Source: Porphyromonadaceae bacterium UBA4259 (GTDB taxonomy: Bacteria > Bacteroidota > Bacteroidia > Bacteroidales > Muribaculaceae). From it: a DNA stretch of 26,461 nt. The DNA lies in the NCBI GenBank assembly GCA_002396125.1, contig DGWL01000031.1, positions 25,069 to 51,529 on the forward strand. The letters run 5' to 3'. Under the pieces are notes generated by a model. That model was not told the origin of the DNA and did not search any database. It worked only from the letters and a program-made list of their open reading frames with translations. How positions within the stretch are numbered: the stretch's first letter is position 1; each line of letters begins with the position of its first letter. Positions 1 to 6,614 of this stretch are shown piece after piece. A program made the position numbers and the translations under genes.

Positions 1-629
1 TTGGTGATGAAGCGCTTCACACCATTCAGGCGCCAAGTGCCATCCTCGTCTTGAGTGGCCTTGAGCATCACGCTCTGCAAGTCGCTACCGGCATCGGGCT
101 CAGTAAGGTCCATCGACATTGTCTCACCGTTGCACACGCGTGGAATGTAGCGCTCAAACTGGTCTTCGTCGCCTGCCTCAAAGAGGGTGTCGATGCAGCT
201 TTGCAGGCTCCACACGTTCTGGAAACCGGCATCGGCCTGAGCAATCATCTCGCTCATCATCGAGAAGGTAACATTGGGCAAGTTCAAGCCACCATATTGT
301 CGAGGCATCGAAACTCCATAGAGTCCGGCCTTGCGAGTAACGTCGAGATTCTCCTGAGTCTTGCTGGCATAGGCCACGCGACCATTAGCATGATGAGGAC
401 CTTCCTTGTCGACACTCTCGGCATTGGGGGCAATGACCTCGGCAGCGATTTCGCCAGTGATTTCAAGGATTTTATCGTAAGAGTCTATTGCATCCTCAAA
501 GTCGACCGGTGCGTAGTCAAACTTCTCACACTGAGTGTAGTCGCGCTCTTTCATGCCCACAATCTTCTCCATGAGCGGATGGTGCAGATGATACTGCAGC
601 GCTTTATTATCTTTATAGAAATTTGCCAT
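1..629 (-). CDS. acyl-CoA dehydrogenase, N-terminal part (cut by window edge)
   Basis: Reverse-strand translation from the ATG at 629 runs open to base 1, giving about 209 residues. The protein starts MANFYKDNKALQYHLHHP and contains YGVSMPRQYGGLNLP followed by MSMDLTEPDAGSD, the FAD- and substrate-binding signature of acyl-CoA dehydrogenases. Such enzymes oxidise (or, with a suitable electron partner, reduce) the alpha-beta bond of acyl-CoA thioesters and pass electrons to ETF. Only three bases separate this start from the etfA stop, so it is almost certainly the third gene of an etfB-etfA-acd operon and probably uses this ETF. Family members in Bacteroidales are usually well over 500 residues, so most of the catalytic C-terminal half lies outside the window. 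Substrate chain length cannot be told from this part. Confidence 0.93.
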   Translation of the reverse strand, partial: MANFYKDNKALQYHLHHPLMEKIVGMKERDYTQCEKFDYAPVDFEDAIDSYDKILEITGEIAAEVIAPNAESVDKEGPHHANGRVAYASKTQENLDVTRKAGLYGVSMPRQYGGLNLPNVTFSMMSEMIAQADAGFQNVWSLQSCIDTLFEAGDEDQFERYIPRVCNGETMSMDLTEPDAGSDLQSVMLKATQDEDGTWRLNGVKRFIT

Positions 630-632
630 ATC

Positions 633-1661
633 TTATTTCGAGTTTTTCTTGTAATACTTGATTAGTTTGGGAATCACGTCCTCGAGATTGCCGGTGATAA
701 CGTAGTCGGCAATCGAGTTGATAGGTGCGTTGGGGTCGTTGTTGATTGAGATGATGATAGAACTCTCGTTCATACCCGCAACGTGCTGAATCTGTCCCGA
801 GATACCACAAGCGATGTAAAGCTTGGGGCGAACAGTCACGCCAGTTTGACCAATCTGTCGCTCATGCTCAACGAAGCCGGCGTCGACAGCGGCACGGCTT
901 GCGCCCACTTCACCGCCAAGCACATCGGCAAGCTCAAAGAGCATGTCGAAGTTCTCCTTGCTGCCCACGCCGTAGCCGCCAGCCACGATAATGGGTGCGT
1001 TCTTGATATTAACTTTTGACTTCTCCACCTCACGGTCGATAATCTTGACGACAAAACTGGCAGGGTCGACATATTTGTCGGCATCGAGATTAACAACCTC
1101 ACCCTTATAGTTGGCATCGAAGATTTCCTTCTTCATCACACCCTCGCGCACGGTAGCCATCTGTGGACGGTGCTCGGGATTGACGATAGTGGCAACGATA
1201 TTGCCACCAAAGGCGGGACGAATCTGGTAAAGCAGGTCTTTATACTCGGTTTTGGTGATGGGGTCGGTGTGATCGCCAATTTCAAGAGCAGTGCAATCGG
1301 CAGTCAAGCCACTGGTGAGGCATGACGAGACGCGTGGTCCCAGGTCGCGGCCAATCACGGTTGCGCCCATCAGGCACACTTGTGGCTCAATCTCCTTGAA
1401 CAGGTTGATAACAACGCTTGAGTGTGGTAGCGAAGTGTAAGGATAAAGGCGCTCATCCTCTACCTTATAAACAACATCAACACCATAAGGGAACACTTGC
1501 TGCTCCACGCCATCGAGCTTATCACCCAAGATGAGCGCTTCAAGCTTAACTCCCAAGCGAGTGGCAAGGGTGCGACCCTTGGTTAACAACTCCAGACTGA
1601 CGTCGGCAACGCGGCCGTCGTCGATCTCGCAATAAACTATCAAATTATTCTTGTCGTTCAT
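633..1661 (-). CDS. etfA: electron transfer flavoprotein alpha subunit
   Basis: The 342-residue protein matches EtfA/FixB. The N-terminal alpha/beta domain starts MNDKNNLIVYCEIDDGRVAD. The C-terminal FAD-binding domain carries GASRAAVDAGFVEHERQIG, KLYIACGISGQIQH and SIIISINNDPNAPI, the usual flavin-contacting segments. It pairs with EtfB and moves electrons between an acyl-CoA dehydrogenase and another redox partner in the cytoplasm. It lies 81 bases downstream of etfB and 3 bases upstream of the dehydrogenase start, so the three genes are probably co-transcribed. The length is normal and I see no broken motif. Whether this ETF bifurcates electrons cannot be decided by reading alone. Confidence 0.96.
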   Translation of the reverse strand: MNDKNNLIVYCEIDDGRVADVSLELLTKGRTLATRLGVKLEALILGDKLDGVEQQVFPYGVDVVYKVEDERLYPYTSLPHSSVVINLFKEIEPQVCLMGATVIGRDLGPRVSSCLTSGLTADCTALEIGDHTDPITKTEYKDLLYQIRPAFGGNIVATIVNPEHRPQMATVREGVMKKEIFDANYKGEVVNLDADKYVDPASFVVKIIDREVEKSKVNIKNAPIIVAGGYGVGSKENFDMLFELADVLGGEVGASRAAVDAGFVEHERQIGQTGVTVRPKLYIACGISGQIQHVAGMNESSIIISINNDPNAPINSIADYVITGNLEDVIPKLIKYYKKNSK

Positions 1662-1681
1662 AGTTTTCTTCTTATTTAAGA

Positions 1682-1740
1682 TATCAGACGTCAGTTATCA
1701 GATTCTCGTTACTGATTACTTACCTCTGATTTCTCGTTTC
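1682..1740. repeat. degenerate short-repeat stretch between etfB and etfA
   Basis: The spacer holds closely spaced near-copies. TATCAGA occurs at 1682-1688 and 1696-1702. GATTCTCGTT at 1701-1710 recurs as GATTTCTCGTT at 1728-1738. CTGATTA at 1712-1718 recurs as CTGATTT at 1726-1732. No stable hairpin with a T run is visible, so it does not look like a terminator. It could be an intergenic repeat relic or an RNA-level element inside the operon. Function is unknown. Confidence 0.4.
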
Positions 1741-1742
1741 TT

Positions 1743-2615
1743 TTAACCAATAATGTGATCGGCTATAAGCTCTTGCACAAGTCCCTCGAGTTGAGCCTCG
1801 TCACTGCCCTCAATGGTCTTGCTCTCTTTAGCCTGGAACACAACGTTTACTACTGTCTTAACCTTGGTGGGTGATCCTTTCAAGCCAATTTGTGCAGGAT
1901 CGGCCTCGATGTCGGCAACTCCCCACTCCCTGATGTTGAGATAGGGACGCGACTCTACCAGGCGCTGACGCTCCTGGCTGAGTTGTGCTTTCTCGCTTGG
2001 TGTCACAGCATATTTATACTTTTGTATCAACTTGGCGTTGCGAGGGCGGCAAGCGTCGGCACTGCCATTAACTGTCACCACCAGTGGCAGTGGGCATGTA
2101 ACGGTCTCGAAACCGTTCTCGATGCGGCGCTTGATGGTGGCAATGCCGTCTTCCACCTTCACACTCTCGGCATAGGTAACCTGAGGCAGACCCAGCTTTT
2201 CGGCAATCTGTGGTCCCACCTGAGCGGTGTCGCCGTCGATGGCCTGACGGCCTCCCACGATGATGTCTACCTTGTCGAGGTGACGAATAGTTTGCGCCAG
2301 CGAGTAGCTGGTGGCAAGGGTGTCGGCTCCACCCAGTGGTCGGTCGGTGAGCACCACGCCGTCGTCTCCACCACGATAAAGGCTCTCGCGCACCATCTCG
2401 GCACTGCGTGGCAAGCCCATGGTAACGAGTGTGATTTTCGAACCGGGATGAGCATCCTTGAGTTGAAGCGCTTGCTCAAGCGCATTCAGGTCCTCGGGGT
2501 TAAAGATTGCGGGAAGGGCGGCGCGGTTGATAGTGCCGTCGGCTTTCATCGCATCTTTACCCACGTTGCGGGTGTCTGGCACTTGCTTGGCCAGCACAAC
2601 AATGTTCAAACTCAT
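1743..2615 (-). CDS. etfB: electron transfer flavoprotein beta subunit
   Basis: The 290-residue product is EtfB/FixA. It opens MSLNIVVLAKQVPDTRNVG and contains INRAALPAIFNPEDLNALEQ, ITLVTMGLPRSAEMVRESL and VGGRQAIDGDTAQVGPQIAE, all conserved in the AMP/FAD-binding beta subunit. It forms a heterodimer with EtfA and carries electrons for the acyl-CoA dehydrogenase encoded two genes downstream. It is the first gene of the operon: a good Bacteroidota promoter lies about 85 bases upstream, and the preceding gene on the same strand ends 181 bases away. The size is slightly longer than the classical mitochondrial-type subunit, as is common in anaerobes. Confidence 0.96.
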   Translation of the reverse strand: MSLNIVVLAKQVPDTRNVGKDAMKADGTINRAALPAIFNPEDLNALEQALQLKDAHPGSKITLVTMGLPRSAEMVRESLYRGGDDGVVLTDRPLGGADTLATSYSLAQTIRHLDKVDIIVGGRQAIDGDTAQVGPQIAEKLGLPQVTYAESVKVEDGIATIKRRIENGFETVTCPLPLVVTVNGSADACRPRNAKLIQKYKYAVTPSEKAQLSQERQRLVESRPYLNIREWGVADIEADPAQIGLKGSPTKVKTVVNVVFQAKESKTIEGSDEAQLEGLVQELIADHIIG

Positions 2616-2699
2616 AAAATCTCTAGTATTGTTAAGTTGATAAGATGTAGTTGTTCTATAATTCTTTTTATTTGCTATAGTATAATGCTATAAAACGTG

Positions 2700-2731
2700 C
2701 AAATTTAGGCAAAACCGCCCATTCTCACAAA
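2700..2731 (-). promoter_or_regulatory. predicted Bacteroidota promoter for etfB operon
   Basis: On the minus strand, TTTG (2731-2728) is followed after 20 bases by TAAATTTG (2707-2700), an exact match to the TTTG/TAnnTTTG pattern. The predicted start lies near 2694, giving a leader of roughly 80 bases before the etfB ATG. Confidence 0.65.
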
Positions 2732-2796
2732 ACTTTACACCTTAATTATAATTTATTAAGACAAAAGGAAAAGGCCACCTGAGGCAAATCGACATC

Positions 2797-5340
2797 TCAC
2801 TGCTGAAGGTTAAGATGGGTCATTTGCTCGGGTGTAACGAAGTTGTAACCGCGTTTTTTCAGTGTCTTGATGAGCTTGGGCAGCAGTTCATAAAACCCTG
2901 TAGGCCTACGCTCATCTTTGCTGAAATGAATCATCAGGAAATGCCCGTTGAGAGAATGCTGTTTCTCCCAGTCCATAACACTGTTCCACAACCACTTGTT
3001 GTCGCGGTAATGCTTGTGTCCCACCCATGTGTAGTCGTTGTTACTCTGTGTGCCTGGAGTGTAATTAATCACTTGCAGTCCCAATTCCCTCGCCCATGAG
3101 GCATGACAAGCATTGTACCACTCATAGGGCGGGATGAAATAAGGAGAATTGTGTGGTGTGATGCCCCAAGGCGCCATTGTGGCATAGGCAAGCTTTAGAT
3201 CTTCGATGAACTGGTCATGGGTCACCAGTGAAGAGTCGCGGTTGTCCCATGGGCATAGCACCTGATGCTTATAGCCATGACAAGACACATAGTGGCCGTC
3301 GTCGACAAGTTGTTTTACAATGTGGGGAAACTGTGAGAAGAAATATCCGGTAAAGAAGAAGGCACCCTTCACATTGTTATCTTTTAGAGTTGATATTATT
3401 TTCGACGCGCCTGTCGCAAGACTGTCGGCAGTAAAAACAAGGCAGATGTTTTTCACTCCCGGGTCGCCTTGCACGACGCCTCCCTGCTCATAAATGTTAT
3501 TGTCGATTATTGCCGTCGCATCTCCTCTTCCTTCCATCTCATAGGTCGACAATGGAAATGTGAGCGACGCTGTGCCATCCATTGTGGGCTCGTTGGTACT
3601 GTAGTCATGAGTATTGTCATGATAAACAACGTCTCCGGGCTGAAAGTCGAGATAAGCATTGGCGGTGACGTGAGGCATATCTTCGTCAAGATTCACCCCC
3701 TTGAGGCTATTGAATATAGTGGCATATACCGGACCATCGACCAAGCCTCCTGTGGGAACGCCCACACCCTGAAACACCCAATTGCTGTGAGTGGCACGAG
3801 GATAGACTCCACCCCTGGGCAACTCAACAATCATACTTGTGCCCCATGGGTTACACCCGAACAACCAATCGCGTAGCGAACCTTCCATTTCTTCAAACTG
3901 GCGGTCGCCGGTCAATTGGCGATAGAGGATGCACTGAGTGAGCAGTGCGGTAGTGAGATTGTTGCTGCACCATATTCCCGGCACTCCCCAGTAGAATGGG
4001 TGATTAAGGGCTACGGCCCTGTGCTGCACACGCTCAATTCCGGCCTTGATGTTACGAATGAACTCGCTGCGCAGCTTGGTGTCGGCGCCGGCCATTACCG
4101 CCACTTGATAATGCCCCATGTTCATGAACGGATACCATTGATAGTGACGCGCACTGTCGGCTCCCATCCATGGTGTGGTGGGTTCACGACGCCCATACTC
4201 CACCGCATGAGTCAGATAACGCTTGTCGCCGGTGAGTCGATACAGTTCAATAGCTCCCAGTTCCATGTCATCGACCCAATTGTCTTCCTCATAGATATAG
4301 GGCGACACCACACTCACCGTCTGCGCATTTCCGGGCAGGTCTATGCCCACTTGGAATGCATCGGCAGCCTTACCTTGTATTTTCAGCGCAAAATCGGGAT
4401 AGAATGGCTTTAATATCAGGCTTCCCAGAGCAAAGTCGCTGGCAAACTTTCCCGCAGTGCTTGCGGCACCCATCGTGGCATTCATGTACTTGCCACGCTG
4501 CTGTGGCTTGCCGTTGATAAAATATACCGGCCTGCCATTGTTAGGTCCCCAACCATAGTCGGCAGGGTCATCTTTGGGCATCTTTGTGCCTATGTGATCA
4601 CGGTCGTCGGCAATTTGGTTATACAGTTCACCTTTTTCGGGATTCATGCGGTCGAGCCAGTCGAGTCCCCACTTGATTTGGTCAACGATGTCGGGCACCC
4701 CGTTGGCTCCCGCATCTCCATTGGCATCAAAATGGTCGGAGAAAGCCTTTGGGTTTTGCTGATAGGCCACCATCATCTGATAGATTGCATTAGCGCTGGT
4801 TGTAGTGTATTGCAAAAGGTCGGCAGCATCATGCCACCCGCCTCTCACGTCTAATCGCTGCCCTTCTTTAGTGGGATGGTAGCGCACGTAGGCGTCCAGG
4901 ATGTGACAACTGTCGCGCTGAAATGGGTTGTAGCCGCACTGTTGCTGCCTCATGTAGTTGAGCACAAAGTCGGCAGTGCCGTTATAGACCGCATGATTGA
5001 TGGCAAAGATAGGCGACTTGGTTTTGCCCACCCTGATAAAAAAAGCCCCTTGTTGCTGAAAATCACTGAAATTCAGCCTACATGTGTATTTCATGTGTTG
5101 TAATGGTGCCGTCACCCTAACGTGCCGTGAATGGTAGGCCACAGTTCCGGTAAAGGCATCAACCAGCTCAAATGCCTCAACCGTTGCCGGGTCGTTGCTC
5201 ATGAAAACCGCCACTTTGGTTGCATGAGGCAGATACCCCAACTGATTAATGCGTATCCATTCACCTGCACTGGCCACAGTTGCTATTGAAAGCCACAGCA
5301 GCAAAGTTATGATACAATTTCTCATTCTATTGTGAATCAT
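2797..5340 (-). CDS. secreted GH9 glycoside hydrolase fused to NodB-like polysaccharide deacetylase
   Basis: The 847-residue protein has a signal peptide (about 1-25, ending VASA). Next comes a CelD_N-type Ig-like domain (about 27-115, starting EWIRINQLGYLPHATKVAVF) and a GH9 (alpha/alpha)6 catalytic domain (about 125-605). GH9 marks are GGWHDAADLLQY near residue 167, which keeps both nucleophile-activating aspartates, and TNEPTMDGTA near 583, which carries the catalytic glutamate. The C-terminal part (about 625-847) resembles a NodB/CE4 deacetylase. It has FTADSLATG in place of TFDDG (one Asp kept), the metal-binding pair HGYKH near 690, FIPPYEWYN in place of RPPY, and LMIHFSK near the end. 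It probably cleaves and deacylates the same beta-linked polymer, for example acetylated beta-glucan or chitin-like chains, in the periplasm or outside the cell. The M at residue 6 is an alternative start. No SusC/SusD genes are adjacent, so it is not in an obvious PUL here. Confidence 0.88.
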   Translation of the reverse strand: MIHNRMRNCIITLLLWLSIATVASAGEWIRINQLGYLPHATKVAVFMSNDPATVEAFELVDAFTGTVAYHSRHVRVTAPLQHMKYTCRLNFSDFQQQGAFFIRVGKTKSPIFAINHAVYNGTADFVLNYMRQQQCGYNPFQRDSCHILDAYVRYHPTKEGQRLDVRGGWHDAADLLQYTTTSANAIYQMMVAYQQNPKAFSDHFDANGDAGANGVPDIVDQIKWGLDWLDRMNPEKGELYNQIADDRDHIGTKMPKDDPADYGWGPNNGRPVYFINGKPQQRGKYMNATMGAASTAGKFASDFALGSLILKPFYPDFALKIQGKAADAFQVGIDLPGNAQTVSVVSPYIYEEDNWVDDMELGAIELYRLTGDKRYLTHAVEYGRREPTTPWMGADSARHYQWYPFMNMGHYQVAVMAGADTKLRSEFIRNIKAGIERVQHRAVALNHPFYWGVPGIWCSNNLTTALLTQCILYRQLTGDRQFEEMEGSLRDWLFGCNPWGTSMIVELPRGGVYPRATHSNWVFQGVGVPTGGLVDGPVYATIFNSLKGVNLDEDMPHVTANAYLDFQPGDVVYHDNTHDYSTNEPTMDGTASLTFPLSTYEMEGRGDATAIIDNNIYEQGGVVQGDPGVKNICLVFTADSLATGASKIISTLKDNNVKGAFFFTGYFFSQFPHIVKQLVDDGHYVSCHGYKHQVLCPWDNRDSSLVTHDQFIEDLKLAYATMAPWGITPHNSPYFIPPYEWYNACHASWARELGLQVINYTPGTQSNNDYTWVGHKHYRDNKWLWNSVMDWEKQHSLNGHFLMIHFSKDERRPTGFYELLPKLIKTLKKRGYNFVTPEQMTHLNLQQ

Positions 5341-5372
5341 TCTTCTAGATTTAAGCGTTGTTAATAATTACG

Positions 5373-5380
5373 CAAAGATA
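5373..5380 (-). promoter_or_regulatory. predicted -7 element for the GH9 gene
   Basis: On the minus strand TATCTTTG fits TAnnTTTG exactly and sits 32 bases before the GH9 ATG. No clean TTTG is visible at the expected upstream distance, so only the -7 half is supported. Confidence 0.5.
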
Positions 5381-5426
5381 AGCAAAACTACTGTGATTGC
5401 CTAAACACTTCTCCAATTTTTAATAA

Positions 5427-5454
5427 AAAAAGGCTGACCAAAGCCAGCCTTTTT
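5427..5454 (-). terminator. rho-independent terminator of lactonase-like gene
   Basis: AAAAAGGCTG (5427-5436) and CAGCCTTTTT (5445-5454) form a perfect 10-bp inverted repeat with an 8-base loop. On the minus strand the stem is followed by a T-rich run, and it lies directly after the stop at 5458, so it ends the lactonase-like transcript before the GH9 promoter. Confidence 0.8.
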
Positions 5455-5457
5455 ATG

Positions 5458-6294
5458 TTATAGCTCAATCACATGGGGTTCAACATTGGAGTCATGTGTC
5501 GCCAACGACGCGATGCACTGAGAATCGAGCGACTGCTCGCGAATCCACTCAAGTGACTTGCGCTGCATTTTCTTGTCGAGCGCCACTCCGCTGGTAATCA
5601 TCTCTTGCCACGACTTGGTGGCGTAGCCCCCATCGGCAAAGAGCAGCACAAACTTGCCCTCGGGGTTGGTGAGTTTCACAGCACACAATCCATCACAATG
5701 ACCGGGGATGTTGACCATCACCACCGAACCATCACCCAGCAAGTCGAACGACTTGCCGGCAGGCCCCTCACTGCCGTTCCACTCAAAAGTGCGCAGGTCA
5801 ACTCCATTCCACCATTTCTTTTGATAACGAACAAATCCGTTCTTGCGAGCGCACGCCAGTTCCTCGGGAGCACACAATATGCGCTTGGCATCGCTCACGG
5901 CACGCAAGCCGTTGGCATGGTCACAATCGAGGTGAGTGAGTAACACATAATCAAGATCGCCAGGCTTCAATCCCATTTCCCGAAGATGCTCGTCGATAGC
6001 CTCTCCTTTAGGTATGCGCCCCTGATTCACATGGTAGAGCAACCAAGAACCAAGGCTCTTAATCTGCGCTTTCTTGTCATAAACACCGTCGGGCGACATT
6101 TCTCGATGCCAGCCAGTGTCGACAAGTATTAACCCTCTAGGATGCTCAATGAGATAGCAACACACAGGAAGCCATATCCAGTCTTTTTTGGGAGTTGTAA
6201 TGCCCGATGCTTTCAACAAGCTGCAGTTGTCTCCACCAAAAGGGAGAAAAGTAGAAACGCGCACTTCCCCAGTGCGTAAAATATGTATTCTCAT
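5458..6294 (-). CDS. metallo-beta-lactamase-fold hydrolase, N-acyl homoserine lactonase-like
   Basis: The 278-residue cytoplasmic protein has the AiiA/AttM-like layout: an N-terminal strand segment, CCYLIEHPRGLILVDTGWH near residue 46, the metal motif HLDCDH at 121-126, IPGHCDG with the next ligand at about H199, LLFADGG with the bridging Asp near 219, and ATHDSN near the C-terminus. The fold hydrolyses lactone, ester or lactam bonds using two metals. The second histidine of the usual HxHxDH is Asp (HLDCDH), so metal site 1 may differ from classical lactonases. Acyl-homoserine lactone is not a safe substrate guess because Bacteroidales are not known as typical producers. It is a single-gene unit with its own promoter and terminator. 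No signal peptide is seen. Confidence 0.8.
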   Translation of the reverse strand: MRIHILRTGEVRVSTFLPFGGDNCSLLKASGITTPKKDWIWLPVCCYLIEHPRGLILVDTGWHREMSPDGVYDKKAQIKSLGSWLLYHVNQGRIPKGEAIDEHLREMGLKPGDLDYVLLTHLDCDHANGLRAVSDAKRILCAPEELACARKNGFVRYQKKWWNGVDLRTFEWNGSEGPAGKSFDLLGDGSVVMVNIPGHCDGLCAVKLTNPEGKFVLLFADGGYATKSWQEMITSGVALDKKMQRKSLEWIREQSLDSQCIASLATHDSNVEPHVIEL

Positions 6295-6340
6295 AATCTT
6301 AAACTTATAGAGTCTAGTAAATCTTGTTAGTATTCACCTG

Positions 6341-6373
6341 CAAAAGTAGCATATAATCTTGTGTAGTTGCAAA
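6341..6373 (-). promoter_or_regulatory. predicted promoter for lactonase-like gene
   Basis: On the minus strand TTTG (6373-6370), a 21-base spacer and TACTTTTG (6348-6341) match the Bacteroidota consensus. The predicted leader is about 40 bases. Confidence 0.65.
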
Positions 6374-6541
6374 TAAACAGATTCTCGTTTTCACTGCTGT
6401 GGCCACATAGTTTTTTTGCGTATATTTTTAGATTGCTACCTCGTTTTAATACTGTTTTTCAGGTAATTATTCAAAACATCCATAAGAAACCGACAACTTT
6501 CATTTTGTTATTCATTCATACTTTTCATAGTTTTGAGATGG

Positions 6542-6568
6542 TTGTTTTAGATAAAAGTGTTATATTTG
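6542..6568 (+). promoter_or_regulatory. predicted promoter for dipeptidyl peptidase III gene
   Basis: TATATTTG at 6561-6568 fits TAnnTTTG. TTG at 6542-6544 is the nearest upstream element but its spacing (16 bases) is short, so the -33 half is weak. The predicted start near 6574 places the open-frame TTG at 6579 almost at the 5' end and leaves about 40 bases before the ATG at 6615. Confidence 0.5.
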
Positions 6569-6614
6569 CACAATAATCTTGAAAACTATAATTACTAATT
6601 TTATAAAACGTTTT

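Larger units (their letters stand above)
6295..6614. other. 320-base divergent intergenic region
   Basis: AT-rich spacer between the leftward lactonase-like gene and the rightward peptidase gene. It contains one predicted promoter for each direction (6341-6373 minus and 6542-6568 plus). About 170 bases between the two promoters hold nothing I can name. A 69-codon open frame there starts at TTG, overlaps the rightward promoter and looks non-coding. Confidence 0.6.

Noticed and set aside
51..665. 204-codon plus-strand open frame
   Set aside because: Lies antisense to the acyl-CoA dehydrogenase and the end of etfA, which have clear family motifs; no domain signal in this frame.
1890..2693. 267-codon plus-strand open frame
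   Set aside because: Antisense to etfB over most of its length and composition is that of a shadow frame.
5458..6294. Naming the MBL-fold protein a quorum-quenching AHL lactonase
   Set aside because: Fold-level match only, altered metal motif, and no signalling context in the window.
6367..6576. 69-codon frame in the divergent intergenic region
   Set aside because: AT-rich, TTG start, overlaps a predicted promoter and shows no protein-like conservation cue.
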